Shown: positions 47,060-61,904, counted from the first letter of the stretch. The stretch: DNA of 64,000 nt from Ciona savignyi (GCA_000149265.1 CH002629.1:347960-411959), one strand, 5' to 3'. Numbers and translations: made by a program. The notes: generated from the letters alone by a model not told the origin.

Positions 47060-50000
47060 TTGACAATATTCAAATATTAAAACGAAAATTCGACTAAATT
47101 GTTGTAGTTCATTTATATGTAGTCGCATTTTAGTAATATTTACAATGTTTAGCTAATTGTATAATGTATCGCCGGTCCATTTACCCACGACACTTCATAC
47201 AACATCTTATTTAAATACTCCAGGGGAAACCCATAATGATAACATCAAATTATTAATGTCCTGGCTGTGTTCTCCCAGCAGTATACCAGTCCTGACCTCA
47301 ATAATGTTTTCGCTACGTTGCTTTAAAGGGTCAAACTCCCCTTGAGAAAACTAACTTGACGAAAAATACTTCCAGAAAATCATTACAGAACGGAAATCAA
47401 ATAATAATGTATAAATTATGTAATAATAAATGTAAACTAACCGTCTGGCAATAGCTAAAGCTAATATTAGTATATGTCAAAGGAAATATGATTTTTTGTT
47501 TTAATATCGCGTTGTTTATTTACAGCGACTTTAACTGTGATAAGCCCTTCCGCTGCATTTGAGCTCTAAACACATAAACTTCTTTCATGATTACGTATGA
47601 AGGTGGACTAACTATGGCAGGAATGCAGCTGAATGCTAATTTTTCAATGCCATATTAGGATAAAACAAAAAAATTATGGGTAAAAATCAACCATCGAAAA
47701 CCAGGTGATAAAAAGGTACCAACAGAATAAAATAGCAATATAACTCGCGTCTTGCCTGTTTTTAACGCTTTGAAAATAAAGACAACTCTCTACCTGGCAA
47801 TTCCAAGTTTTCAAGCCATTAAACGCCCAAATTGATCAGATACGCTTCGAACTGAAAGGCCCCTGCACACGTCATACCGTTTAAAGCTAATAAAGTTGTC
47901 AGAGGAGGTAAAAAGTCTTCGCCGCAATATTTCCAGTATAGACAGCATTATTTATTTGCGGTTCTACTTGAAATTACTGGTTCAGCGCTTCGTGGTTACG
48001 CTTCGTTGTGTTTCATATTTATATTCGGGCGCATATATTTAGCCGACCGCAGCTGTTTATACAATTCATTTTCATTTTAAATCGAGTTTAAATGGCTGGG
48101 TGTTGACGAAATTTGCACAACTAATAACCGGCACAGAATACTAATGTAAACACACAAACGGAAAACGGTGGGCTGTACACCAAGATGTAGGTTACAAGGA
48201 AAGATAAACCAATTACCATGATTGGGTCTTCACTTTATTTGCGTTTCCTTTGACGACTACTCTCTGAAAATAAAACACGTGTTCAAGACTACGTAGCTGA
48301 CAAGAACGTACAGTGTACGGTGGTCCATACACGAAGTAGATTACACATTAAATGCGCCGTTTAAAGGACAGGACATATTTCTATAAGTATCTTATTAAAG
48401 CACACATGCTATGAGAAAATTATTTGGAATAACAAGCGTCTAACAAATATACACCATTCTAACTTACATAATTATGGGTTCCCTTTGATTTCAAAGAGAA
48501 TATTTTATGATTTTACTTGGTTTGTTTTGTTTTTGTTTTCTTAATTAAACCGTTCATTGCAAATGTAAATGGTCGAATAAACATTGTCACACTGTATGAC
48601 GGCACACATGGGACTTCTGCCAATGCTTACCTTGATATATTTGCTTAAAAATCCAATGGTGAAATGAAATTTCTTCTCATTCTGTACACTAGGTATATTA
48701 TATTCTTGTTTCGCAAGTTTAACACAAGATTGCAGTACAAGGCAATAGTTAGTTAAACATAACCAATATAAAGCTTTGAAGTATCTGAAAGAGAAAGAAA
48801 GTAGTTAATAACAGAGTCCGAAGTTAAGCGTGAGAACACCGGCTAAGCGTGGCACCTGGGCATTTGCGGAATTTTGACTTCTGAAAAGCTTTCTCTGTGA
48901 CCCTTGCCGGACAATCTAAGGTCACACTGTATGAAACCTCATATAAAACACTTCATAGATGACACTTCTCTATCTATAATCGATCTTTTCAGCATAACAA
49001 CACGTCCCTTTTGGCTCTCAATTAATCTCGCGTCAATCTCATTGAGAAATCGCGTCCTGAAAGAGACCAATTAACACTCTGGATGATGTGTAACCATTCA
49101 CAACAAAGCTAGCCCCGGGGTATGACCTGCTACAATAGTTTCTATATTTGAGCAATACATCATTACTGGCGCCTGTAATCAGCGTGTGAACCGTTCCATT
49201 CACACCTAGATCTTCCTATCTACGACCAGTCCTGTAAAGAATCGACCAATACTATCATCGAAATGCTTCGTTATCTTTATTCCAACCACAGAACTAGGAA
49301 CGGCGAGATTTTTACGCCCTGCGTCACAATACAAGTGACATCCATTAATAGTTTTGCGATCTCCGAAACGCGGTCGGCGCCAGGGCAAACAGGTCGGCTG
49401 GAGGATAAATAGAACCGGGAAATAAAATAAATATCATCGACCAGCGATTGTCTGATCAAGTGTTTGTCATTGGATTGCGCCGCTGATTAAATCCCATTTA
49501 AATCACCACGGACATTCCTTAAAACATGACATCAAATTTTAAAAATCAGGCATATTTACCAAACCATATACGGAATTGAAACACCTTGAGAAAATAACAT
49601 ATTTTGTAATCGATGATTTATTATATTCGCGAGCAATGATGGGTTGAATTCTTACAAAATTACTGCTTTTATAAGAAATAAATAAGCTTGCTCATATTGG
49701 GCTTAACAACTATGAGAGCTAGATTGCTGTTCAAAAAGGTTAATCACGGCCAAGTACAGTGATAATGCAGCACTCTTGAATTAAAAGATTAATTTCAAGT
49801 TATGAACATGAATTTTACAGCGAATTCTGGTGCACCACAATTTGTAGATGTATTTAAGTTAGACTTACAGTGCTTGGAATGTGCTGGAAAAAGTTGGTCT
49901 GAATTTTTTTTAATTTGGAGGAGATGCGATAAAAGTTCAGGTTTTGATTGGATTAAACGACTTTGTATAAACTGTTCAACGAACACTCTCGGAAATTGTC

Positions 50001-53000
50001 AGCGAGGTCAACGACCAAAGGAAATTCACGGACATCCCAAAAATGCATTAACATCTTAAAACAACAAATTCATTCGCAGTTATGCTGCGATTGAAGACCC
50101 GAGGCTAGAAACAAATCTAGACCAGCGATTTAATGTCGAGATAACTTCCATTTAAACTTGAGTGTTTACACACGGACTGGTATAGCTTGGACACTTCGTA
50201 CGGCTGACCTGAAAGATAAGATTCGAGTAGGCGTGAAATTTGAAGCATCTTTAAGCGAAATACTATTTTTTGTGATTCATCAAATAGAAACAAATTGTGT
50301 CTCATTTTGGGTAAGAAAGTTTTGCTTAAGTGTAATTGAATACAACTACATGTGCGTAAACCACGCAAGATGAGTCACTTTTAATCCTTTAGAACATATA
50401 AGCCGTACGTTCACCAGTCACAAACAATTGATAAAATTGATTTCCTTTTTCGCCCTAAAATTTTGGGTCCTAAAATAAAATTGATTGCATTCCAAGATGG
50501 CGTTTGCAAAGCTTGTTGACTACAACACGCCCGCATTCAATGTCTGCCTAGATATCAAACCATGCAACATGATATTGACAAGCATTGTCCGACAGTCTGT
50601 TCTCACAAGTGTGGGTTAACCTGCCATTGTCTGAGTGGGGCCGGAGCCCGACCCAGAAATCTCAGACCGTTGCAACTGCACACCGTTTGAAAAGAAGCAA
50701 GGGGTGGCACAACGAAACAAAATCGCGGTAAACAGCTGCCGAGCATTGCAGAACGGAACGGGCTTTTGTTATTGGAGCCAATGCTGCATTGGCGTGCTTC
50801 ATCAATCCTCCAGTTGCTTGTGTCGGACACATTTATCACTTGAAATCTACGTAATTGTCCTTTGCTGGTCCTCAAATTAACTGATCAAATGTCGACAAGC
50901 AAGTTGAACTCGTACAAAGCAAAAGTCTCGGATAAGTTTGTGCCTAAACATCGTGTAGTGTGAGCTTCCGTAAAAACTTCATTTGTTGGGCAAGTTCCAA
51001 CATTTTTCAAAGTTATCTGACATTTGATGGGCGCAACTTCAAATCTGCATACCGACAGCTCAAATGATGAGCTTTTCTACAAATACCAGCAGATTTTTTT
51101 AACCTTCTTTTCCTCGCCTGTATATCTACAATTCTACAACCAGTGCGAACGAACTCATTGTGAATTGTCTGGAACTTTACAAACCGCTGTACGACCGAGC
51201 GGAGACGACGTGTCGGTGCGACAATATCCAATCAAAAGGACAAAAGCGTGCCTTTGTCCGGAATTTCTATCATCTCCCGCATTACATTCTAATGAGTGGT
51301 CTCATTTCCGAGCAAATAAACTTTATCCAGTCTAATCCACTTACATTTCCGTTGATTGTAGTAAAATGAAATCTTAAACTGATTATATATAAGTAAGTAT
51401 GCATAAGTCCCTGGCGGAAGAATCGGCCAAACAAACATTAATGAGATGGAAGACAATATCTTTCAATTGGAACATTATTTTTAAATATCGAATCGTGGAC
51501 TCGACGTTGACAAATATGAGGTCGAAGGAAAAGGTCATGTTTTATAAGGACACTTTCATATCCTTTATATTGACATATATAGCTGCATTTATATTTAAAG
51601 TAAGTTAATTTTTCAAATAAAATCTACACAAATATTTGTTTGGACATAGAATGTGGGAATGGAAGTCGAATTAATTAAAACAGTAAGGTCCAAATCTATG
51701 GAAGCGCTACGGTGCTATTTGTGGTATAATATTCTATAGAGCCACCATACTTCTTGATGCATGTCGGTAAATTTACCATCCAACATCCTGAAAGTTCAAA
51801 ACTATCGGAACCGCCATGGGCACCGCAAACCAATTGTTTTGGCAACCCGTTAACCGCCGGAACTCAAACAGAATACACCCAATAACAATGCAATGCTTAA
51901 CTGCAGAAAGAAAAATTCGGTTTGCGGATGGATTTCAAACACCTGCGGATTTTCATGGTTTAATGTCAACTGTTGAACAAACTAAGGCGTGCGCTAAATA
52001 TATGACTCAGTTTAAAAACACACGCGGGAATGTCAGGCCTGTGATAGATTGACGTTCATTCGCTGTTGAGAAAATCTAAAACCACCGAACCTCGGGTAAT
52101 AAATACTTTTAAACGAGACCCGTGTACACACAATTGAAACCAAATCGACAATCCAAATGACGTAATAACGTCAATCAAACCAAATAAAAGGATATTCCTT
52201 AGCACAACTTCTTTTTGTATAGAACGGCTGTTTAGAGGAGCAAGCTATAACAATATACATCCCTATGACTACAGCACGCAGATAACGTACTGAGCACAAA
52301 TGGATTTTCGAATCATATTCGGATGATAGAGAAATCAACGGCTAAACCAGAGATATAAATATTTACATAACTTCGGATATACTGACTTTACAAAGCTATG
52401 TGTTTATAACCGATAAAGAATTTCGAAAATTCTCACACATAAGCACATAGTATAGGCAACTGTTTGAAGAGTGTGTGCTTTGCGAACCGGTTTTGAACTT
52501 ATTTGACTCGAAATAGGAGCTGCTGGGAAGTGGGAAACGAAGGTTGACCTGACCGGACGTGCTTACACAATCACGAAAAGTCTAGCAGTTCTCGAACTAA
52601 TCCCGACGCATGTCTAAGTTCCTTTTGTTTACGTAACAATAACGCAGCGTCGGACAAAACACAAGCTGAAACAACAGCAAGACAAAGACAACACGTTGCG
52701 CATCCGTTGGCTTTGTTTCTAGTGAATGAATGGGAGGAAAAACACGATCGAGTGGCACAGACAGGCGACAACGGGTTGGCCGACAAGTATCAACTTAGAT
52801 AGATCGATAAATCAGTACTTTTAAATAATTCAGCACCAATAAGAATCCTTGCACAAACATTGATAGCTTAAAAGACGAGAAAATGAGATAAAAAAACAAC
52901 ATTTATATAATTGTATAACGTGTATGAGTAAAATGTTACTTATACTTGCTATCCATATTGGCTTGTCTACTTGACTATGAGAGCTTCAGTAAAAGTACTG

Positions 53001-55380
53001 CCAATGTATGTTTCGCCATTGTCCTGCTGTCCCAAACTTTACTTGCTTACCTACCAGAGTGCACTTAATTCCACTTGTTGATAGCGAAAACAGCTGCATA
53101 GTTTAGCCAAAACTACTTCTCGGTCATCCAAAGACAGCGTTATCACTCGTACAAAAGCTTACACAATGCCCTTAAATGCCACATTTACATGACGTGACTG
53201 GAATGAATGTAGACGACCACTTGTAAACCATAAATGACAATATATCCGACATATATTTACCAACAATATAAAACGGTTAATACAATAACCAATAATTGTA
53301 AATCATTTTCTTTAAAATTGATTTACGACATTAATAATTCACCATGTTCCAACTGCCAGTAGCTACTAATCCGACCATGCTAACGTATCCTGTACATTTC
53401 TAACCCCTTCTGTTACCACCCTGGTTTAAAAGTGACGCCCCGGCCAGTTCCCAAGCAGGTGCGGCCAAGGTAATTGTGTTCGCGTGCCGTTGACCGTGAC
53501 AATACATAAATTATCCCGCCGGGACGTGGGCTGATCGACTGCTAGCCACAAAGGCCGGTAGCAAATTCCCTTGTGTGTCAACGACCATCCACACTAAATT
53601 CGATAGAAAATATATCTAAATTTAGCCCTTCAGCGGCTTTTATAATAATATTAGCAAACCAATAAAAAGGACAACAGACACTCTAGCATTTTTACTGTAT
53701 GCTTCTCTTAATCAACTTGGCTTTCTGCCAATACGCTGTAAGTCTAAAAAATGCTTAAAATGAAAATTATTGAAAACAAACTATTTCTGGTGCTTATTGG
53801 CAGAACATATAAATATTCTGAGCTGTATGCTGTATTAACGACAACGCTATAAAGGCAAATAGATGAAATCTGTGAAACACTGCAAGACTTTCCTCTCACT
53901 TTCGCTGTCGATGGTCTGAAACTGAATGAAAGTGGTTGTGAGAATGAACGACATTTCCCAATCAAGAAATAGAAAAAGGCAATCGCCATCTGAATTGGCT
54001 ACACGCGTTGTGAAAATTACCTCTTCATGATGTGTTTCAATAACAAGCTTTACGACTGGTTCCTCCTTATATCCCTGATTTAATCAAGACCTAAACTTAG
54101 TTAATAATTTGACTGAAGATGTCGTTATCTTCCCCGAAAAAACAATTATGACGACACACTGTCAACGAATACGTCGACAAAGTAAACTTAAGATAATTGA
54201 CCTAAACAAGAGTGCTGTAAACTGTTTGTACCAATTCTGGCGTTTACCTAAATAGTTTATATATAGGACAAATTGGTTGAAATACAGGTGTTAAAATTGT
54301 TGTTGATCATGTACGCAGGGTAATTCAGTTAATACCTTGTAATATGTATACCCTACTTAATAGATGACAAGAAAAGAAACACTTGGTTTAAATGACATCT
54401 ACAAGACTGAATGCAACAAGTTAACTACTGATTTTTACTACAGTGTGTTTGCAAATTGGGTCTGCCTCGTTTTTCTGTGGTTTTAGGGAAGAAAACCGAT
54501 TTAAGTTACCCGAATTGTGGGTTCAATACAAAACCGTGATAGCTGGATTCGGTTTATCAAAGCTAGCGGCTAGATCAGAAGGCTTAGTCTATTAGGGTCA
54601 TGTCGCTGTGACTAAATTACTAGCCGGTATTCTACTAAAAGCGCAAAATTTCACCCGCCTTGATAACCTGAGATTTTGTCACTTAAGTTGTAAAGAATTT
54701 TGACTGAGATAAAACGCAATAAAGAAGACGGAATTTTAGTCTTGAATTGGTGATCAAATTAACACGAATTTGCAGTTGCTGCGATAATAACCTTTACATT
54801 GTTAAAAACCAGCACTATTCATTAAGTTGCTTAAGAAAACAAACTACTGATCAACTCTTCCACACGCTGAGCTAAGTTATTTGGTTCAAGATTATAACAA
54901 AGCTTTGAAACGCAACCTACCGTTGTATTTCTTTCTCCTATTGCAGTTAATTAAGTATGGGTGAAAGGGTTAGAAAGCAGCAAAACAGACTTATAAGGAT
55001 GATCATATGATCACTATAAGCACAGTGAACGATCTTTATTACGTACACGGAGTACATTATTACGTAACTAAATTGATTCATGCAGAAAAGGCGAATACTA
55101 TTTATTATGACAAAACAATCTTAAAGGAATAAATAGAATATTAAGAAAATGTTAAAATATAAGAAAGTATATTCAAGAAAAAATATTAAAAAACAATAGA
55201 TTGTTAGAAACCAGATGACTTTCTTAGTTCTACAATATAACATCATATCCGTACATTGTAGCTAAAATTCTAATCTAGAAACTGGGGAAAAAAAGAAAAA
55301 TAACGGTTGGTTACGTAAGCTTTATTTATCTTTTCACTTTCCCAGGAACATTTTATTCTTAGTGTAAATTATCTAAATTA
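47060..55380. other. Non-coding stretch with weak exon candidates
   Basis: No confident gene. Two minus-strand stretches with good splice borders (48784-48631 and 48263-48217) join in frame but show no known domain. Recognisable dispersed repeats are nearly absent. Confidence 0.4.
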
Positions 55381-55384
55381 CGTC

Positions 55385-55950
55385 ACAATAGAAAACGTCC
55401 CCACAATCGATGATGTCATTAACGGACGTACGGACCGGTGAACGAGAAATGTCGGTAAGCCGCCGTCAAGCGTATCGAACCATTGGAATATTGTATTCGA
55501 CGTATCGCCACCTTATAACTGTGACGTCATAATAAATATCGAGGTTTTTAACACAACGGATAAAAATTAATCGGACAATCTTTCCTTTTTCTTAAAAAAG
55601 GGTTTTAATTATTTTTTTAACATTTTGTTATACAAATTCAAATTTGACGTGTTTTCTGTTTTAATTATACGTCACAATCATGTAACAATTGCAATAAACT
55701 ACGTCCAGACTGGAGAAGCGTAAACAGCGTCGTGGGTTCCGTTAGGAAGGATGCGCTATTGTTGGATAATAATGGGACACTTGTCGCTCTCGGGGTTACG
55801 TTGGGTCATTGGTGACACGAGGGTTACCAGCATCACGCTTTTGACGTTAAAAGAGACATTGTGACGTAATCTATTCTTGATTATTTAAAATAATACGTGG
55901 AATTTTGTTTTGATAAAATCGTCAGTTTTTGTGACTCGAGTCACGTTTTT
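55385..55950. promoter_or_regulatory. Possible cis-regulatory cluster with CRE/AP-1-type sites
   Basis: The stretch holds TGATGTCAT near 55412, TGACGTCA at 55522-55529, ACGTCAC near 55669, TGACGTAA near 55862 and the perfect palindrome GTGACTCGAGTCAC at 55931-55944, all bZIP or bHLH-type half sites. The density stands out against the surrounding AT-rich DNA. Function is inference. Confidence 0.25.
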
Positions 55951-56127
55951 TGGAGCGAATGGAAATTTTGACCCAAAATAAATGTCGCCGTGTGAAATAA
56001 GTTGTCAAACACACGTACAGGGTTGACTGGCATTTAAGATTTAAATTTCTCTCTAAAAGTGACATCAATAGGAAGCTCGGACTAGACAAAAGAAGTCGTT
56101 TTTAAAATTTTTACATATTTAGATTTA

Positions 56128-56230
56128 TTTGTTACCCGGCCAAGTTTCGAACCGAAGAAAGGCGTCAGGCCGGTTTTACATTGAAACTGGGATATAAATC
56201 GGTCGCGTAAACAAGCAAAACGACTGTTAT
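56128..56230 (-). repeat. SINE-1 copy
   Basis: GCCAAGTTTCGAACC (B box complement) and AAATCGGTCGCGT are clear; the A-box region is diverged. One of few SINEs in the right third of the window. Confidence 0.55.
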
Positions 56231-57194
56231 ATTGCAGAAAACTTACAACTTTCACCTTAAAACCAAGATAAAGGAGGAAAATACCGATATTGAACCGGAA
56301 TTTTAACGTCCTAACAACGGATGTTCAACTGTTAACAATTTTTTAGCATTTTATAATTTTAATTAAAGTTATATAGATTAAACTCATTTTTTTACTGAGA
56401 GCACTTCGAATTTTTTAAATCATAAAATAATTCATTTCCTATTCGAATCGAATTCAAATCTTGATTCTGGAATGAACATCCCAAGTCCTTTTCCAGCCTG
56501 ACATTAATGAGATTTTTGTTCATTTCTCAATCTAATTACAGAATACTCGGAAATTCTCTTTATAAACATGAGCCCTCTTATCGTAATAATCGAATCATAC
56601 AGCCAATTCATTAAATTGCTTTCACTGTAAATTATGCATGGTGTTGATCTTAGAAAGCGGCACTTCGCATTTCAGCATGTATTATTTATCAAGCTTAAGC
56701 ATGCTGTGGTATCCAATGTCAAATATTAAGGACAAACAAAATGTATTATTTAACGCTGCAAAAGGAATTCGGCTTTAAACCAAGCACGTTTTTTAAAGGT
56801 TCTTTTGTTAATTATAATTAAATGTCAGAAGCAATATTAAAATTAAAACTGCGGGACTTTAAAATATTTCAAATAAAAAATATATATTTATTGATGGTTT
56901 AACTAATTTATGAAAGATTCTCATACATTAAAGAAAACTTCACATAATTTTTCAGATGAAAATATAAAAAAATCTTTTAAAACTAAATGATAAATTTGTA
57001 ATAAAAGGTCATAAAACATTTGTACTGTAAGAGTTATTATGCCACTTGGACGTTTTATCAATATAAAATTCTGACAAGAACAATCCTAGGAAAAAAAAGT
57101 TTCGTAAACTTTTAATTTGATACTTAAAATTCGTACTTAAAAAGGCGAAAGAAAAGAGCTTTATAACATGGACTATATCGTTAGATTAGCTTGT

Positions 57195-57375
57195 GCCAAT
57201 AGTCCGGTTACCGGAGGTACTATAATGTGTATGATTGGGACATTGCTGATGTTGTTTTGTTCAACCAATTAATCTAACGGGTTTAAGTAACGTCATATAA
57301 GCGTCATGTTTAATGACAGGAGGCCGGTTTCGATCCTACCACCTTTCGAAGGACGGTCCAACTCGACATAGATGT
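57195..57375 (-). repeat. Diverged SINE-2 copy
   Basis: CCGGTTACCGGAGGTACTAT body and GGCCGGTTTCGATCCTACCA B-box region remain. Confidence 0.5.
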
Positions 57376-58243
57376 GGGACTAGAAAATTAACCTCTCATG
57401 CACGTACCTTCATGGCGTAAATTCACTTTCATAGTCTCTTTAACCCTTATCAGTATAAGTTTGCCTGACGGGGCAGACGACAAGGTTTATTAAATTTAAT
57501 TAATTCTGCCTATGTAAATATTATTCCGGGCGTGCCCGATATAGCTATATCATTACTGCATCAAATTTAAAAGTCAACTGCAGTTTTTAAAGCCAAAGGA
57601 AAGTTCCCCAGTATAACGTTTTACTGAGTTTTCCCATCCTTTCACATATTCATTATTATTTTCATATTTCGCAACGTAACAAGATTTATCTATAATTCTT
57701 GCTGCCGAACCCTAGACCTTGGTACTGCTCACTGCCTAAGTAATCCAGCTTGATTCCTTTCGTAAAATTTAAAACACATATGGTTACATTTAAAAACACA
57801 TATGGCTATATAATAATGCAATTACCCAGCCGTCGAATCTAATATAAAATGTGCATTATATTTAATAGTTTGACAAATTAGAAGAAAAAAATTCAAAAGT
57901 ACAGTTGCTAAAAATAACAAATACAAATAATGCTATAACTGAACCAAATCTCTTCGTTAAGTCCACAAAAGCGCACAAGACTAACGTTGTCAACCAATAT
58001 GGATTGCATCACTACGTAATCTATTCAGACATGCTAAGCCTTCTTATCTTGAGCTGTCAACAGACTCTTGCGCATTTCAACCCAAACCACCAAGTTTTCG
58101 ACTGTGAAACTCTTCAATTCTAATTCTGAATACACCTTGACTCATATGAGTCTCGTCTGTTCTAAAATCAGCGACAGCATGTGTAATTTCTTATTGTCTA
58201 TGCAAAGTGTGAGTTGGACTGCATTTAAAACGCACACAAACAA

Positions 58244-58340
58244 GGTTGTGCGGCCAAGTGGTTAACCAGACCGATCCATGACAAATTTTTAATATATAAA
58301 AACGGTCTTGTCTATAAAGGGTTCGATACAAATCTTCTGA
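58244..58340 (+). repeat. SINE-1 copy
   Basis: GTTGTGCGGCCAAGTGGTTA head, AAAACGGTCTTGTCTA block and GGGTTCGATAC B box. Confidence 0.6.
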
Positions 58341-59973
58341 AATCAGAAAAGACTCAATAAAACGCTTAAAAACTAAATGTTTACCAAAATGACAAGACTT
58401 CAATTACTTAATTTTCAAATAACTGTCGTTGTTACAGAAAAGTATAAAAATGAGAATTCATATACGAGTTTTAAGTATACGATTCTATAAAGTCAAAGCC
58501 AAAATGGGTCAACGGGTTCGACACATTTGCGACAGCTTTGTCGAAGTTAGATCACTTTCTTATATATGATAAACGGACATTTTCCTTAATAATTTTGCTT
58601 TTAAAATAATCTTGTTCGTTCAAAACCAGCAAGTAAAAATGCCGAGGTGTTACAATGGCCATATATAGGCAGTGGATATATTATAAGATTGAAGACCTTA
58701 ACACCCCTGTGCAGGTTAAAAATAGACGTATACCCGCTTCAACCTTCTAGCTATAGAATACCAACAATTAGCAACACCGTTGGTATCTCAGGAATTCGAA
58801 AGTTTTGAGTCAGAATTCCTTTCACTTTCGACCTGCGGTAAAAGTCTGAGGTGAATGTATTGTAAGGCGCACATATTAGGCGCTGGGGCACGTACATGCC
58901 TTGAATGCAGCAAAGTGTGGCTTGGCGGTAAACCAATTCCTGGTAATCGATGTGTAATAAGCGAATTAGCCTCACCGAACGACAGATGGTGTTGGCCGCC
59001 TCCACGGAATAAGGGTGCGGCGACATACGGCAAACTTGAGTCGGTCTGTCATCCGTCAGCGAGAACGCTTCCGACACGCTTTGTACGTCACCAGCCCAGC
59101 TTGGTCGACGGTTCGGCCAACTTTGGGTTTGGATTAAGTTGACGGTTTTGTCACGATAACAGCCTTAAAATTTCTTTCAAGTAAACGAGCAATTCTCGTA
59201 CAAGGGCCATACGGTTCATAAATTATTGATAAATTCGTAATTTTACGTTATCGTTGAATATTTAAGATAACATGATCAATCTTGGAAAAGCTAAAATTAA
59301 GCATTAAATAAGAGATTAAACCAAGCATCAGCTAAATGTAAATACAATGAAGTTAATTATAAGTAGTTTACATTCGTATATAGCATTACATATCCACAGT
59401 GGAGATAGTTTAATTAAACCCGACTTGGTTGGATGCCAAATGACCTAATTTGAATGGACAACCCAACAGCCCAAGAAGCAGACTTGGCTTCCTGTCGGAT
59501 AGGCAACCATGCGTTGGTTGATAGATCTATGTTTGCGATGTCATTTCTCGATTAAACTGTCCAGCCGACATATGTTCCTATTCTGACCTCGGATTTTGTC
59601 CCTCATGGTCAAATTAGCCTAAACGCGAGGAAATTATGTATCTGAGGCGATGATAGCGCTGTGCGGTGGCACCACAACCGTTAAAAACCATTAAATCGAT
59701 TGGAAATTAGCTAATTCGCCTATCCCGGCTGGTCGAGCTATCCCAAACAAAATTTTCAAAGATTAATTATTGATTCGTTGAATTCAAATTCAAATTGCTT
59801 TCTAATTATTCCCTTCAGATGAGAAGTTGCACCTGGGAATACCAAAACAAGACACGATACTAAGCGAAGTTTATATCAGAGTATAGTCAGCCCATTGTAG
59901 TGGCAATATGTTCTTCAATGACTGACCTTTATTGCGGATAGTTGATGCAAAGTATTTACGAACCACAAGTAAT

Positions 59974-60085
59974 TTGGTTGTGTAGCCGAGTGGTGAAAGG
60001 GGCCAATACATAACCCAATTTCAACACAACAACCGACATGACGAGTCCTTCATTGGTTCAAAACTTTGCCCAGTTAAAAAAAACA
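59974..60085 (+). repeat. SINE-1 copy
   Basis: Complete copy: GGTTGTGTAGCCGAGTGG head, TTGGTTCAAAACTTTGCC B box and A-tail; it is followed by an antisense R3 copy. Confidence 0.65.
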
Positions 60086-60104
60086 GAAAACAAGTGTTTC
60101 TACC

Positions 60105-60200
60105 AACTTTGTTGGGAAATTTTCCCGTTTTCCAATTTTTTACCAATAGTCCTACATAGTGTTTTCATCGTGGAGACAAAAAATAAACTAAACTAAAGCT
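60105..60200 (-). repeat. R3 repeat fragment
   Basis: Minus-strand 5' half: TTTTCCCGTTTTCCAATTTT, GTGTTTTCATCGTGGAGACA and AAATAAACTAAACTAAAG. Confidence 0.5.
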
Positions 60201-61329
60201 AAGCCAAGTTTGATTGTGAGAATCATATTTCCCATCTTGCTAAACCCGGTTTACGAGCATCCGATTGATTCCTTATAAGGACCCTGTCAGATGGCCCCTA
60301 GGCTGATATACGCAAGCTAATTGTTATCACTAGCATGCATCAATATGTTACACGAATCGACCATGTACTCTGCCCTACGACACGCTAATGCACAATTACT
60401 GAGCTTTTATCACGACCTCTCGCAATAAATCAAAAACTCATTAAAATTGTTTCCATAATTTAGTATTTTTACTTTTTCATTTTTTGATTGCTACAACGAA
60501 CAATACAGTAACATTAAGGATAATATCCAATAAAAATGTTAATTGGCGGAAAATGACTTTACGTTTCTGAATAAACGAAGATAAAAAACAAGCGTCAATG
60601 GTGGGAAGGATAAAGTGCACGTTATAGAGTTAAATAAATTGTAATTCTATCCCGTAGTAACCCTAATCCATACGATTAAATGTCACTCTTTTTTTTCAAT
60701 ATTTATTAAAAAACAAACTTTTATCCATGACACAGCGTTATTAATTACTTTGTGGCAAGGTACCCACAAGATCGTAGCTTGATTTCAAACCACAAAATTA
60801 TCTTGCAACAAAATCTTGTCACTTGTGTTTAAATCACCCTATTTAACCCGACTTTATCTGGTAATATTAGATGATGTATTAGCGTACGCCGATGAATAAT
60901 GAGATACTGTCAATCATTCATGGCCAATTAGCAAGTAACTGTAACAAGTTTGGAGCGGTTGCTCAAAATATTAATTATCTTAAAAGTAGCAGGAAAAAAA
61001 CAAGAACACGGAAAACGTAAAATAAATTAATCTTTTAAATCAAAAATAGGCGAAAATGATGCAGAAATACAAGAAATGTCCGGTTAGACTGCCCGTTTTT
61101 TTATACCTAAGTATAAATTGGGTTATATAATGTTAGATATATAAGCACTAAACTAATTTCAGTATTCATTTTATATCGGAATCCGCAGTGCATATTAGCG
61201 TTGACAGTTCTTTAATTTAGTTAATTTAGTGATCACCCTAAAGCAGACAGAAAATACTGAGTAAAGCAGAATTTTGTTTGTTTTGTATCAAGCTAAGTTG
61301 CTATCCCTAAAAAGCTCGTCTCTAAGACT

Positions 61330-61388
61330 TTTTACGTAAACAATTCGATATGTCGGACGCGCTAACCATTTGGCCAGACGATCGTTCA
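61330..61388 (-). repeat. SINE-1 head fragment
   Basis: GACGCGCTAACCATTTGG and CCAGACGATCGTT match the antisense A-box end only. Confidence 0.45.
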
Positions 61389-61904
61389 TAAAAAATAAAA
61401 TCTATCGGCATTTTTTTATCAGATATACAAGTTTTATTTTAAAGGATATCATCAATCTCAATCAACTGTATGTTTACATCGATTCTCAGAATACCATACA
61501 ATTTAAAACCTTGTAAAACTAAACAATTCATCAAGTCCATTAACATAACGGAAGGGTATAATATAATCTCTGCAAATGAGGCACAGGCAGACACACCTCA
61601 ACTTATTTCCCGTTGTAAAAATAGAGTTCATTGACAAATTGAAGTTATTTAGTGACAAGCTGTGGACTTGAATAGTGCTAGGTGCGGTCACATTGTTTTC
61701 TAATTGAATTTAAAGCTTTTCATTCGATTCTGACTTCGAAACGGAACTTTGAAAGCATACTCAGAATGTTTCTTAATTTGAACTTGTGGTTAGGAAACCA
61801 AAGGAATCGTGTGTTTCGATTGTGGATTATCCTAATACTACTAAGTTTGCGTTTTTATATAGGCTAAATAACTTCATATCCTGACCGGAGTGCGTTCTCG
61901 GGAA

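Noticed and set aside
48815..48870. 5S rRNA-like CCGAAGTTAAGC
   Set aside because: Only this 12-mer matches; the rest of a 5S gene is absent.
49802..50059. Cys-rich 85-aa frame as a zinc-finger gene
   Set aside because: Cysteine spacing fits no known zinc motif and there is no splice or promoter context.
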